Origin: Actinosynnema pretiosum
Lineage (GTDB): Bacteria > Actinomycetota > Actinomycetes > Mycobacteriales > Pseudonocardiaceae
Direction: 5' to 3'
DNA: 64,000 nt
NCBI RefSeq assembly: GCF_024171695.1
Contig: NZ_JAMTCF010000004.1
Span: 124,001-188,000, forward strand
Part shown: piece after piece, positions 17,536 through 27,466 of the stretch
Layout: each line of letters opens with the position of its first letter
Numbering within the stretch: the first letter of the stretch is position 1
Made by a program: the position numbers and the translations under genes
The notes under the pieces: generated by a model
The model's input: only the letters and a program-made list of their open reading frames with translations
Database searches by the model: none
What the model was told of the DNA's origin: nothing

Positions 17536-19055
17536 TGGCGCTGGCGAGGGCGTGGTCGGTGGCGCTGCGGGGTGTGGAGGGCGTGCCGGTCGAGATCGAG
17601 GCCGACGTGGGCGCGGGGTCGGTCGGCACCCAGCTGCTCGGGCTGCCCGACGCGGCGCTGCACGAGTCGAAGGACCGGGTGCGGGCGGCGGTGCGCAACA
17701 GCGGCCAGACCTGGCCCGCGCACCGGGTCACCCTGGGCCTGTCCCCGGCCTCGATGCCGAAGGGCGGCACCGGGTACGACGTGGCGCTGGCGTGCGCGGT
17801 GCTGGCGGCGGCGCAGGTCGTCCCGGCGGATCGCCTGGAGGGCACCGCCCTGCTCGGCGAGCTGGCGCTGGACGGCCGGGTGCGCTCGGTGCGGGGCGTG
17901 CTCCCCGCCCTGGTGGCGGCCCGCTCGGCCGGACTGCGCCGTGCCGTGGTCCCCCTGGCCGCGCTGCCGGAGTCGTCCCTGGTGACCGGCCTGGACTGCC
18001 TCGGCGCGGGTTCGCTGCGCGACGTGATCACCTGGCTGGGCGGCGACGACACCGCGCTGGTGCCGCCCGGTCCGCCGACGTGGTCCGGGTCCGCGCAGGG
18101 CCCCGACCTGGCGGACGTGGTCGGTCAGCCGGAGGCGAGGTGGGCGCTGGAGGTGGCGGCGGCGGGTGGTCACCACCTGCTCCTGACCGGTCCGCCGGGC
18201 ACCGGCAAGACGATGCTGGCGCAGCGCCTGGTGACCCTGCTGCCGCCGCTGTCGGTGGAGGAGGCGCTGAGCGTGACGGCGGTCCACTCGGTGGCGGGCC
18301 TGCTCACCGAGGAGGCACCCCTGGTCACCACCCCGCCCTTCGTGGCCCCGCACCACTCCACCTCCATCTCGGCCCTGGTCGGCGGCGGCACGGGCCTGGC
18401 GAAGCCGGGCGCGGTCAGCCGGGCGCACCGGGGCGTGCTGTTCCTGGACGAGGCGTGCGAGTTCGGCGCGACCAAGCTCGACTCGCTGCGCACGGCCCTG
18501 GAGGAGGGCGAGGTGCGGGTGGCGAGGAGCGACGGCGTGGTCCGCTACCCGGCGGGCTTCCAACTGGTGCTGGCCACGAACCCCTGCCCGTGCGCCCCCG
18601 CGCGCGACCTGGACTGCGTCTGCCCGTCGGCCGTCCGCCGCAGGTACCAGTCGAAGCTGTCGGGCCCCTTGCTCGACCGCGTGGACCTGCGGGTCCCGAT
18701 GCGCCCCCTGACGGAGGGAGCCATCGCGGCCCACCCCCATCCCCCGGAGCCGACGGCGGTGGTCCGCTCCAGGGTGGCGGAGGCGAGGGCGCGGGCGGCG
18801 CACCGCTGGTCGGAACACGGCTGGCAGGCGAACGCCCAGGTGCCCGGCCCGATCCTCAGACGCGAGCACCCCCTGCCGGAAACGACCACCCACGCACTCC
18901 AGCTGGCCCTGTCGAGGGGCGCCCTGACCGGCAGGGGAGCCGACCGCTGCCTGCGCGTGGCCTGGACCCTGGCCGACCTGGACGGCGCCCGCGAACCGAC
19001 GAGGGCCCACGTGACCGCAGCCCTGGACTTCCGAGAACGCACCCAACCCTGGTGA
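17535..19055 (+). CDS. comM: YifB/ComM-type Mg-chelatase-like AAA+ ATPase
   Basis: 506 residues from ATG 17535 (GTG 17532 is one codon upstream). N-terminal ChlI-like domain with GLPDAALHESKDRVRAA and LSPASMPKGGTGYDVALA; AAA+ Walker A GPPGTGKTML near residue 221; Walker B VLFLDEACEF; sensor ATNPCPC followed by a cysteine cluster (CAPARDLDCVCP). Homologues act as helicases that extend heteroduplex branches during natural transformation. Coupled to yraN and followed by dprA. Confidence 0.94.
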   Translation: MALARAWSVALRGVEGVPVEIEADVGAGSVGTQLLGLPDAALHESKDRVRAAVRNSGQTWPAHRVTLGLSPASMPKGGTGYDVALACAVLAAAQVVPADRLEGTALLGELALDGRVRSVRGVLPALVAARSAGLRRAVVPLAALPESSLVTGLDCLGAGSLRDVITWLGGDDTALVPPGPPTWSGSAQGPDLADVVGQPEARWALEVAAAGGHHLLLTGPPGTGKTMLAQRLVTLLPPLSVEEALSVTAVHSVAGLLTEEAPLVTTPPFVAPHHSTSISALVGGGTGLAKPGAVSRAHRGVLFLDEACEFGATKLDSLRTALEEGEVRVARSDGVVRYPAGFQLVLATNPCPCAPARDLDCVCPSAVRRRYQSKLSGPLLDRVDLRVPMRPLTEGAIAAHPHPPEPTAVVRSRVAEARARAAHRWSEHGWQANAQVPGPILRREHPLPETTTHALQLALSRGALTGRGADRCLRVAWTLADLDGAREPTRAHVTAALDFRERTQPW

Positions 19056-19098
19056 CCCCCACCCGCACCACACCCCCACCTCCCGAGGAAGGCCGCCC

Positions 19099-21282
19099 AT
19101 GACCGAGAACCCCCACCTCCAAGCCGCAGAGCAAGCCCTTTCCCGCCTCCTGACCTCAACCACCCCACGCTCCGCCCCCACACCGGGCAAGCGCTCTCCA
19201 ACCACCCCCCACACCCCGCCCACCCCAACGGCCACCCCAATCCCGCCCGCCGCTCGCCCAGCGCCCACCACTCCCACTCCAACCACCGTTCACACGACGA
19301 CCGTCGATCCCGTCCCCACCACTGCTCCCACCTCGGCCACTGCCTCTGCACCCGCCGCCGTCCTGATCCAGACAGCCACCCTTACTCCGCCCGCCACCTC
19401 CAACCCACCCGCCGCTTCCATCCCGGTTGCTGCCATCACCCCGGTTGCTACTTCCGCCCCTGCCACGGCTCCCACCCCGGCAGGTACCCGCGCTTTGGAC
19501 ACCACCCCCGCCGGGCCCTGCACCCCCGTTCAGGCCACCACCACGCCACCCCGTGCTCCCACAACCACTCCCGCCTCCCACACCTCCACTTCTCCTCGTG
19601 GCGGTACTCCCAGCCCCGCCACGCCTGCCTCTCCCGCCACCCCGAACAGCCCTCACGGCTCGATCCCCAACAGCTCCCACAGCCCGGCCTCCGCCCACAC
19701 CTCCGGCCCGGCTTCTCCCCACACCCCCGTCTCCGTTCCGGCTTGTGCACCCGCCTTCGCTGCTTCCGCCTTTACCTCCGCTGTCCCCGGCCGAGTCTCA
19801 ACCGCTGCCCCAGCCGTCCCTGCTGCCGCAGCCACCCCTGCCTCCGTGCCCGTGCACACGCCCATGCCCGCCCCTGCTCCGGCCTCTGCGCCTATCCCGA
19901 CTTCGGCTCAGGCGCCCGTCCCTGCCTCGGTCCCCGCGTCTGCCCCCGCATCGACCCAAGCTCCGGCCTCTGCCTCTGCCCACGTTCCAGCCTCTGCCTC
20001 AGTCCGCGCGCCTGTTCCGCCTTCGGCTCGCGCACCCGCCTCCGCCTCCGCCTCCGCACCCGTCTCCACCCCCGCCTCCGCCCGCTTCACTCCCGCCTCC
20101 GCTCGCGCGCCCGCTTCCACTCCCACCCGCCGCCCCGACCTGGACGCGATTCGGCTCGCCCGCGCGTACCTGTCGCGCGTCGCCGAACCGCCCGCGTTCG
20201 CGCTCTCCGCGTTCGTCGCGGCGGTCGGGCCGGTCGAAGCGGCGCGGCTCGTCCAGGTCGGGGACGTTCCAGTGGCCGTCGCCGGTGAGACCGAGGCTCG
20301 GCGCCGTGAGTGCCGGGCCGAGGAGGACCTGCGCCTGGTCGCCCGCGTCGGTGGGCGGCTGGTGGTGCCCGAGGACGACGAGTGGCCCGCCTGGCCGTTC
20401 ACGGCGTTGGCCAACGCCGCGCGGAACGGGGGGCGGTGCGGCCTTGAGCCGCTCGCGCTGTGGGTGCGTGGCGCGGGTCCGCTCGGAGGGCTGGTTGAGC
20501 GGGCGGTCGCGGTGGTCGGCAGCCGGGCGGCCAGCGGGTACGGGTTGCACGTCGCGGCAGAGTTCGGGGCCGGGCTCGCGCGGGCCGGGGTGACCGTGGT
20601 GTCCGGGGCCGCCTACGGGATCGACGGGGCGGCGCATCGCGGGGCGCTCAGCGCGGGCGGGGTGACGGTCGCGGTGCTCGCCTGCGGCGTCGACCGGGCT
20701 TACCCCGCCGGGCACACGGGGCTGTTGGAGCGCATCTGCGCCCAGGGGCTCGTGGTCAGCGAGTACCCGCCCGAGCGCACGCCCGCCAAGCACCGGTTCC
20801 TCACCCGGAACCGGATCATCGCGGCCCTCGGGGACGGCACGGTCGTGGTCGAGGCCGGGAGGCGCAGCGGGGCGAAGAACACCGCGGCCACGACCACCGC
20901 GCTCGGGCGGGTGCTGATGGCCGTGCCGGGGCCGGTCACCTCGCTCAGCTCGCTCGGGTGCCACGACCTGCTCCGGTCGGGCGAGGCCGTGCCGGTTGCC
21001 AGCGCGGCCGAGGTGGTCGAGTCCACCGGGCGGTTGGGGGTGGACCTGGTCGAGAGCGCCCGCCGGTCCGACGACGGCGAGCCCAAGGGCGAGGCGCTGC
21101 GGGTGCACGAGGCGCTCAGCCCCGCCGTCGAGCTGACGGCCGACGCGGTGGCCGTCGAGTCCGGGGTCGAACCGGCGCGCGTGCGGGCGCTGCTGCCGCA
21201 GATGGAGCTGGTGGGGCTCGCCAGTCGGGGCCATCGGGGCTGGAAGCGTTCCCAGCCGGGAAGCGGGCGTGGCGATGCTTGA
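19099..21282 (+). CDS. dprA: DNA processing protein DprA with long low-complexity N-terminal extension
   Basis: 727 residues, roughly twice the usual DprA length. Residues about 346-727 form a normal DprA: a helical start (LDAIRLARAYLSRV), then the Rossmann fold with VVGSRAASGYG, SGAAYGIDGAAHRGAL, LACGVDRAYP, FLTRNRIIAAL and VVEAGRRSGAKNTA, and a C-terminal winged-helix-like region. Residues 1-345 are almost only Pro, Ala, Ser and Thr with scattered Arg, Val and Ile. The ATG at 19099 has a good GAGGAAGG site 6 bases upstream, and no in-frame ATG/GTG with a ribosome site lies just before the core, so the extension is probably translated. DprA loads RecA on incoming single-stranded DNA. Extension role unknown. 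Confidence 0.88.
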   Translation: MTENPHLQAAEQALSRLLTSTTPRSAPTPGKRSPTTPHTPPTPTATPIPPAARPAPTTPTPTTVHTTTVDPVPTTAPTSATASAPAAVLIQTATLTPPATSNPPAASIPVAAITPVATSAPATAPTPAGTRALDTTPAGPCTPVQATTTPPRAPTTTPASHTSTSPRGGTPSPATPASPATPNSPHGSIPNSSHSPASAHTSGPASPHTPVSVPACAPAFAASAFTSAVPGRVSTAAPAVPAAAATPASVPVHTPMPAPAPASAPIPTSAQAPVPASVPASAPASTQAPASASAHVPASASVRAPVPPSARAPASASASAPVSTPASARFTPASARAPASTPTRRPDLDAIRLARAYLSRVAEPPAFALSAFVAAVGPVEAARLVQVGDVPVAVAGETEARRRECRAEEDLRLVARVGGRLVVPEDDEWPAWPFTALANAARNGGRCGLEPLALWVRGAGPLGGLVERAVAVVGSRAASGYGLHVAAEFGAGLARAGVTVVSGAAYGIDGAAHRGALSAGGVTVAVLACGVDRAYPAGHTGLLERICAQGLVVSEYPPERTPAKHRFLTRNRIIAALGDGTVVVEAGRRSGAKNTAATTTALGRVLMAVPGPVTSLSSLGCHDLLRSGEAVPVASAAEVVESTGRLGVDLVESARRSDDGEPKGEALRVHEALSPAVELTADAVAVESGVEPARVRALLPQMELVGLASRGHRGWKRSQPGSGRGDA
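19130..20130 (+). repeat. Low-complexity Pro/Ala/Ser-coding tract in dprA
   Basis: About 1 kb of degenerate short repeats built from CCx, GCx, TCx and ACx codons, with third-position T and C mixed, unlike the strongly GC3-biased coding sequence around it. All three frames of this strand give similar low-complexity peptides, as expected for an expanded microsatellite-like tract. Confidence 0.7.
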
Positions 21283-21315
21283 CCGGGGGCGCGCGGTGCC
21301 CCAGCGTCAGAGAAC

Positions 21316-22293
21316 GTGTCCCCGCCTCCCCACCGCCGCCCGCGCCGCGTCGACCTCGTCCGGCTCCGCCGCGAGCTGCCGTCCGACGTCGCCACCGCGC
21401 TCGACGCCTACGAGCGCCACCTGTCGTCGGAGCGCGGGCTGTCCCCGCACACCGTCCGCGCCTACCTCGGCGACGCGGTCGCGCTGCTCGTCCACCTCGC
21501 GGCCGGGACGCCGGGGGACGCGGCCATCGAGTCGGTGGACCTGCTCGGCCTGCGCTCGTGGCTGGCCGCCCAGCACGCCGAGGGCGCGAGCCGGACGAGC
21601 ACGGCCAGGCGCGCCGCGTCGGCCAGGGCGCTCACCGCGTGGGCCGCCCGCACGGGCCTGCTGACGGACGACCCCGGTCCCAGGCTGAACGCCCCGCGCC
21701 CCCACCGCACCCTGCCGGTGGTGGTCCGTCCGGACCAGGCCGGGGCGGCGCTGGAGGCCGCCGCGACGGGCGCGGAGCAGCACGATCCGGTTGCGCTCCG
21801 TGACCGGGCCGTGGTGGAGTTGCTGTACGCGTCGGGGGTTCGGGTCGCTGAGTTGTGCGGGCTCGACCTCGACGACGTGGACTACTCCCAAAGGGTGATT
21901 CGAGTGCTGGGCAAAGGCAGTCGCGAGCGCACTGTTCCGTTCGGCGTCCCGGCCGAACGGGCAGTTCGTCAATGGGCGGACCTGGGAAGATCCGCCCTGG
22001 TCACGGAGCGTTCGCATCGAGCCCTGTTCCTCGGCGCCCGTGGCGGCAGGCTCGACCCGCGTACCGCCAGGAGGGTTGTCCACGATGTCATGGGTGCGGC
22101 ACCCGGCTCGGCTGACGTCGGCCCGCACGGCCTGCGCCACTCCGCGGCCACGCACCTGCTGGAAGGGGGAGCCGATCTGCGCACCGTCCAAGAGCTCCTT
22201 GGTCACGCTACGCTCGCAACGACTCAGCTCTACACACACGTCACCGTCGAACGGCTGAAGGCAATCCATGATCGAACCCACCCCCGCTCCTGA
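21316..22293 (+). CDS. xerC: Tyrosine recombinase XerC
   Basis: 325 residues. N-terminal SAM-like core-binding domain ([26 protein letters not shown]) and C-terminal catalytic domain with Arg near residue 176 ([13 protein letters not shown]), Lys in [21 protein letters not shown] and the nucleophile Tyr near 306 (TTQLYTHV). The conserved position after dprA supports XerC, which resolves chromosome dimers with XerD at dif, over a phage integrase. No attachment site or mobile gene is nearby. Confidence 0.93.
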   Translation: MSPPPHRRPRRVDLVRLRRELPSDVATALDAYERHLSSERGLSPHTVRAYLGDAVALLVHLAAGTPGDAAIESVDLLGLRSWLAAQHAEGASRTSTARRAASARALTAWAARTGLLTDDPGPRLNAPRPHRTLPVVVRPDQAGAALEAAATGAEQHDPVALRDRAVVELLYASGVRVAELCGLDLDDVDYSQRVIRVLGKGSRERTVPFGVPAERAVRQWADLGRSALVTERSHRALFLGARGGRLDPRTARRVVHDVMGAAPGSADVGPHGLRHSAATHLLEGGADLRTVQELLGHATLATTQLYTHVTVERLKAIHDRTHPRS

Positions 22294-23839
22294 CGCCGCA
22301 GGGGGCCGATCGCGGACCGCCACCGTGGCCACACCCCCAGCCCAGCAAGCCCCCAAGAACGGCCACAACCACCCGGCCCCGCACCAGGTCCAAGCCCAAG
22401 CCCAAGCCCAGGCTCCGGCCACGCAGTGCCCCCAGGCCAGGACGGCCGCTCAGAACCACCGCCCCCAGGAGCAGCAGCCCACCCCCCAGCGGCCCGCTTC
22501 CCCGCAGACCACCGCTCCGCAGGCCGCTTCCCCACAGGCTGCTTCCCCCCAGGCCGTCGCCCCGCAGACCACCGACCAGCCGCCTACCGTCCAGTCACCA
22601 ACCGCCCAGCCACCAACCGCCTCACCGCTGATGCCCCCACCGCCGATGCCCTCAGTGCCGACGCCGCAAGCGCCGATGTCCGGATCGGCGACGCCCCACC
22701 CTGCTCCGCCCGCCCCCAGGCGGCAGCAGGACAACCGGGATGGGCAAGACCGGCAAGGGCTTCCGGGGCAGCAGGGGGATGAGCGGGGGCAGCGGCAGGT
22801 CGAGTCGGAGCAGTGGTCCGCTGAGCTGCAAGTTCCCGCTTTGCAGGGGGATGTGCCTTCGGGAGCCGGGGATTCCGGTGCCGGGGTGACTGGTGGTGGC
22901 GCCGGTGATGGCGGGATTGCGGCCGGTGTCAGTGATGCCAGTGATGCCGGTGCCGCCGGTGATGGCGGGGCTTCCGGTGCGGTGGCTGGTGGGGCTGGGG
23001 CCGGGAGTGGTGAGGTGCGGGTTGGGCGGCCTGCTCACGCTGCTGCCGAGTCGCGGACCGCCGATGACGTCGAAGCCGGGATCATCGCGCTGTGGCACAC
23101 CTACGGGCAGTCCCGCGAGCAGGGGCTCCGGGATCGGTTGGTGCTGCACTACGCGCCGCTGGTCAAGTACGTCGCCGGGCGGGTCGGGACCGGGTTGCCC
23201 GCGCACGTCGACGTCGCCGACCTGATCCAGTCCGGGATCTTCGGGCTGGTCGACGCCATAGAGAAGTTCGAGCCCGAGCGCGGACTCAAGTTCGAGACCT
23301 ACGCCATGCAGCGCATTCGCGGCGCGATCCTGGACGACCTCAGATCGCAGGACTGGGTTCCCCGTTCGGTGCGCAGCAGGGCTCGGGACGTCGAGCGTGC
23401 GCTGGAACGGCTCGGTGGGCGGTTGCAGCGGACGCCTACCGATCGGGAGCTGGCGGCTGAGCTGAAGATCGGGCTCGGGGAGCTGCGGGAGCTGTACGCG
23501 CAGTTCCAGCTCACCAGCGTCGTCGCGCTGGACGAGTTGATCGCCGCAGGTCGGGCCGCCGGAAGTGCGGGCTCCTCGTTGGCGGAGTCGCTGCCCGACG
23601 AAGGCGCCGAGGACCCGGTCGCCTCGCTGGTCGACCAGGACAGCCGTCGGCAGCTCGCCGACGCCATCGCCCAGCTCGCCGAGCGGGATCGGGTCGTGGT
23701 CACGCTGTACTACTTCGAGAACCTCACGCTGGCCGAGATCGGCAAGGTCCTCGGGGTCACCGAGTCCCGCGTCTGCCAGCTGCACACCAGGGCAGTGCTC
23801 CGGTTGCGCACGAAGATCAACGAGCAGCTCGAAACCTGA
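22268..23839 (+). CDS. whiG: WhiG/FliA-type sigma factor with low-complexity N-terminal extension
   Basis: 523 residues from ATG 22268, which overlaps xerC by 26 bases and has GAAGG just upstream. The last 260 residues are a complete WhiG/FliA-type sigma factor: region 2 ([44 protein letters not shown]), region 3 ([18 protein letters not shown]) and region 4 ([30 protein letters not shown]). In Streptomyces WhiG commits aerial hyphae to sporulation. Residues 1-255 are Gln/Pro/Ala-rich, then Gly/Ala/Asp-rich, absent from typical members. A GTG at 23015 with GGGAG nearby would give a normal 274-residue protein, so the true start is open. Confidence 0.85.
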   Translation: MIEPTPAPDAAGGRSRTATVATPPAQQAPKNGHNHPAPHQVQAQAQAQAPATQCPQARTAAQNHRPQEQQPTPQRPASPQTTAPQAASPQAASPQAVAPQTTDQPPTVQSPTAQPPTASPLMPPPPMPSVPTPQAPMSGSATPHPAPPAPRRQQDNRDGQDRQGLPGQQGDERGQRQVESEQWSAELQVPALQGDVPSGAGDSGAGVTGGGAGDGGIAAGVSDASDAGAAGDGGASGAVAGGAGAGSGEVRVGRPAHAAAESRTADDVEAGIIALWHTYGQSREQGLRDRLVLHYAPLVKYVAGRVGTGLPAHVDVADLIQSGIFGLVDAIEKFEPERGLKFETYAMQRIRGAILDDLRSQDWVPRSVRSRARDVERALERLGGRLQRTPTDRELAAELKIGLGELRELYAQFQLTSVVALDELIAAGRAAGSAGSSLAESLPDEGAEDPVASLVDQDSRRQLADAIAQLAERDRVVVTLYYFENLTLAEIGKVLGVTESRVCQLHTRAVLRLRTKINEQLET

Positions 23840-24229
23840 TCACGCGACCCGCGACAGGCCTGACCGGCGACCTGTTTGACCTGGCGACAAGCCTGATCCT
23901 GCGACAAGTCTGATCCTGCGGCAGGACGGGGATGGCAGTACCGGGTCCGGTACCTGCGTCAGGGCTGGGACCTGAGGCGTGACCGAGGGCGAAGATCTCG
24001 ATCGAGGCTTGAGCTGGGGCAGGGTGGACCTGCCGAACCCGGCTTGGTGCCCGTATTCGGATCCGTTGCCGCGCTCGCGCCCACGTTAGTGACTGCGTCT
24101 GCGCCCGCGCCGCGACTGCACCCGCATTCATGCCGCGCCCACCCCCGTGCCCGTGCCTGCGTCCGCACCCATGCCTGTTCACGTCTTCGGCTGCGCCTGC
24201 GGTGGTGTTCGGCTGAACGGTCCGTCGGT
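23840..24229. other. Gap after whiG with imperfect repeats
   Basis: No gene is supported. The first third holds four 17-base tandem repeats (annotated separately). The rest has lower-complexity sequence with short words such as CTGCGCC and CCCGCGC recurring. At 24211 a GGCTGAACGGTCCGTCGG string resembles the left half of the palindrome found at 5243, 5440 and 5586. Confidence 0.4.
23852..23918. repeat. Four imperfect 17-bp tandem repeats
   Basis: Units start at 23852 (16 bases), 23868, 23885 and 23902; consensus about CGACAAGCCTGATCCTG. The last two units differ at one position. A fifth unit begins at 23919 (CGGCAGG) and breaks down. They start 13 bases after the whiG stop codon. Confidence 0.75.
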
Positions 24230-25249
24230 TTAGGGGATGCGAAGTTGGTGTCTTGATGTCCGGATTTTCGGTGCTTCCCGGTGACCTGTCACTGGGAATT
24301 GGTGGCTGGGTTTTTGGTGGGAGTGGGAAATGTCGGTGGGGGTGGTGGTGTGGGGTGTCTTGGAATAGGTGGCTTCCTTGTTGCGGGAGTCCGTAGTCAG
24401 TTCGGTTGGGGGAGTGGGCTGGTCGCAACGCGTGCGCGTGCTGAATGCGGTGGGCGGGTGTGCGTGCGGCAAAAAGGACGGGGCGCGGGAAAACGACACG
24501 TGATCTTGGTGGGGTGGGGGTGACGGGAGCAGGCGGGGGCGGGGTGGGCGGAGCAGGGACAGGGGGTTCGCGTAGGCGCGGGGGGAGGAGTGGGTGGGGC
24601 GGCGGATCGCGGCCCAGTGGAGGCAGGCTTCGGTTGGGCAGCCTGGGTGGGCGGGGAGCAGGGTGCCCAGGTGGGTTCCTGCGGTGACGCGGTCGCCTTT
24701 GCGGACTGCGGGGTGCACGGGCTCGTAGGTGGTTCTGGTGCCGTCCTCGTGGTGCACGGAGATCACTGGGCGGCCGGCTATCGGGGCTGCGTGGAGGACT
24801 GTGCCCTTTGCCGACGCCATGACCTTCGCGCCTGGGGGTGCGGCCAGGTCCACGCCTCGGTGGCCGGCGCCGTACGGGGTCGGGGGCGGGTGGAACGGGC
24901 GGACCACCGGGGGTTGTGGGGACAGGGGCCAGGTGTGGCGTTCGCGCTTCGGTGACGACGTGGTCGGTAGTGGTTTTGGCGGCGGCGACGGCAGCGGTGG
25001 CTGCGGTCGTGACGACAGTGGCGGCGACAGCGGTGGCGACAGCGACAGCAGCGGCAACAGCGGCAGCGGTACCGACGGCGGTACCGAGTGCGGTTGCGAT
25101 ACCGGCTGCGACGCCGACGTTGGCTGCGACGCCGACGCTGGCGTCGATACCAACACCGACACCGCCTGCGGCGGCAATACCGCCTGCGCCTGCGGCGACC
25201 CCGGTGCGGGGAGGAGCAGTAGCAGAGCGGTGAGGGGTGTCAGGGGCAT
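24230..25249 (-). CDS. Secreted M23-family peptidase, unusual composition
   Basis: 339 residues from an ATG at 25249, where MPLTPLTALLLLLPAPGSPQAQA is a probable signal peptide; the frame is open further upstream without such a feature. A low-complexity Pro/Leu/Ser linker (residues about 25-100) precedes an M23/LytM domain with zinc ligands in GHRGVDLAAPPG and the CLHWAAIR variant of the HxH motif that is common in actinobacteria (first His replaced). The peptidase domain ends near residue 235; the last 100 residues (Pro/His/Thr-rich) are unlike the family and may be run-on. M23 enzymes cut peptidoglycan cross-bridges. An M23 gene divergent from rpsB is also seen in mycobacteria. Confidence 0.8.
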   Translation of the reverse strand: MPLTPLTALLLLLPAPGSPQAQAVLPPQAVSVLVSTPASASQPTSASQPVSQPHSVPPSVPLPLLPLLSLSPPLSPPLSSRPQPPLPSPPPKPLPTTSSPKRERHTWPLSPQPPVVRPFHPPPTPYGAGHRGVDLAAPPGAKVMASAKGTVLHAAPIAGRPVISVHHEDGTRTTYEPVHPAVRKGDRVTAGTHLGTLLPAHPGCPTEACLHWAAIRRPTHSSPRAYANPLSLLRPPRPRLLPSPPPHQDHVSFSRAPSFLPHAHPPTAFSTRTRCDQPTPPTELTTDSRNKEATYSKTPHTTTPTDISHSHQKPSHQFPVTGHREAPKIRTSRHQLRIP

Positions 25250-25588
25250 GGGGTAAGCGTCGGGTCCGGGGTGGCTCGGTGACCAGGGGAGATCGGGCGG
25301 CTGTGGAGAACTCCGGGGGCTGTGGAGAACTGGCGGGGTCGGTTCGTTGTTCCGGAGTGCTCGGGCGTACACTTCTGCCGCGGCCCGTCTGAGCACGGGA
25401 CGACTTCGCGTGCTACCGCTGATCCGATACCCAAGTCGAGTCGCGGTGTCCGGCGGTCCCGTTCTGCTTCGTCAGCGCGGGTCCGGACGCCGGCGGGAGC
25501 ACCAGGGCGGCGCGTCATCGACGGCGTGCCGCGACAACCGGACCGCGCGCCCCCAGGGCGCGCCCAGATGAAGAGGTGCGAACCGGTC
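25250..25588. promoter_or_regulatory. Divergent promoter region and rpsB leader
   Basis: Divergent upstream region of the M23 gene and rpsB. TACACT at 25368-25373 is a good -10 candidate for rpsB, with TTGTTC at 25347-25352 as a weak -35 (15-bp spacing). It implies a leader of about 215 bases, long enough for S2 autoregulation, but I could not identify a specific leader structure. Confidence 0.4.
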
Positions 25589-26485
<897 letters not shown>

Positions 26486-26567
26486 CCCGTCGCGACGCCG
26501 CGCCCACCTCACCCGGTGGGCGCGGCGCGTGCGCAAAGCCCCCCGCAGAAGGAACGGAAATCGCACG

Positions 26568-27383
26568 ATGGCGAACTACACCGCCGCTGACGTGAAGCGC
26601 CTCCGCGAGCTGACCGCCGCAGGCATGATGGACTGCAAGAAGGCACTCGAAGAGGCCGAGGGCGACTTCGACAAGGCCATCGAGATCCTGCGCATCAAGG
26701 GTGCGAAGGACGTCGCCAAGCGCGCCGAGCGCACCACGGCCAACGGCCTGGTCGCGGCCGAGGGCGGCGTGATGGTCGAGCTTCGCTGCGAGACCGACTT
26801 CGTCGCGAAGAACTCCGACTTCCAGGACCTCGCCGCCAAGGTCATCGCGGTCGCCAAGGCGACCCGCCCGGCCGACGTCGACGCCCTCAAGGCCGCCGAG
26901 CTCGACGGCAAGACCGTCGACGCCGTGGTCCAGGAGTTCTCCGCCAAGATCGGCGAGAAGCTGGAGCTGGCCAAGGTCGCCGTCTTCGAGGGCGCCGTGA
27001 CCACCTACCTGCACCGCCGCTCCGCCGACCTGCCGCCCGCCGTGGGCGTCGTGGTCGAGTTCACCGGCGACAACGAGGACGCCGCCCGCGGCGTCTGCAT
27101 GCAGATCGCCGCGATGAGCCCCCGCTACCTGACCCGCGACGAGGTCCCGGCCGAGATCGTGGCGAACGAGCGCGACATCGCCGAGAAGACCTCCCGCGAG
27201 GAGGGCAAGCCCGAGGCGGCGCTGCCCAAGATCGTCGAGGGTCGCGTCAACGGCTTCTTCAAGGACGTCGTGCTCCTGGAGCAGGCTTCCGTGACGGAGT
27301 CCAAGAAGACCGTCAAGGCCGTGCTGGACGAGGCCGGGGTCACCGTGACCCGCTTCGCCCGGTTCGAGGTCGGCCAGGCCTGA
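26568..27383 (+). CDS. tsf: Elongation factor Ts
   Basis: 271 residues. N-terminal UBA-like domain with the signature [19 protein letters not shown], then the TDFVAKN motif that contacts EF-Tu, a core dimerisation region, and FARFEVGQA at the end. EF-Ts exchanges GDP for GTP on EF-Tu. ATG 26568 is preceded by AGAAGGAA. Confidence 0.97.
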   Translation: MANYTAADVKRLRELTAAGMMDCKKALEEAEGDFDKAIEILRIKGAKDVAKRAERTTANGLVAAEGGVMVELRCETDFVAKNSDFQDLAAKVIAVAKATRPADVDALKAAELDGKTVDAVVQEFSAKIGEKLELAKVAVFEGAVTTYLHRRSADLPPAVGVVVEFTGDNEDAARGVCMQIAAMSPRYLTRDEVPAEIVANERDIAEKTSREEGKPEAALPKIVEGRVNGFFKDVVLLEQASVTESKKTVKAVLDEAGVTVTRFARFEVGQA

Positions 27384-27392
27384 TTCGCGTGA

Positions 27393-27425
27393 GGGCGGGG
27401 TTGCGCACGCGTGGCAACCCCGCCC
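27393..27425 (+). terminator. Strong hairpin between tsf and pyrH
   Basis: A 12-bp perfect stem (GGGCGGGGTTGC / GCAACCCCGCCC) with a 9-base loop, starting 10 bases after the tsf stop. It should end or attenuate rpsB-tsf transcripts before pyrH. Confidence 0.75.
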
Positions 27426-27458
27426 TTGCCGTGTCCAGAGCCATTGCCGTGTCCAGAG
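27426..27458 (+). repeat. 15-bp tandem repeat in the pyrH leader
   Basis: TTGCCGTGTCCAGAG occurs at 27426-27440 and 27444-27458, separated by CCA. The second copy runs into the pyrH ribosome binding site. Each copy contains an in-frame GTG that could serve as an alternative start. Confidence 0.8.
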
Positions 27459-27466
27459 GAGGACCC

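Noticed and set aside
17232..19286. 684-codon minus-strand frame opposite yraN, comM and the dprA start
   Set aside because: Antisense to three recognisable genes; low-complexity composition only.
21316..22293. Tyrosine recombinase considered as a phage or island integrase
   Set aside because: It sits in the conserved dprA-xerC position, has XerC-like length and no tRNA, att repeat or mobile genes nearby.
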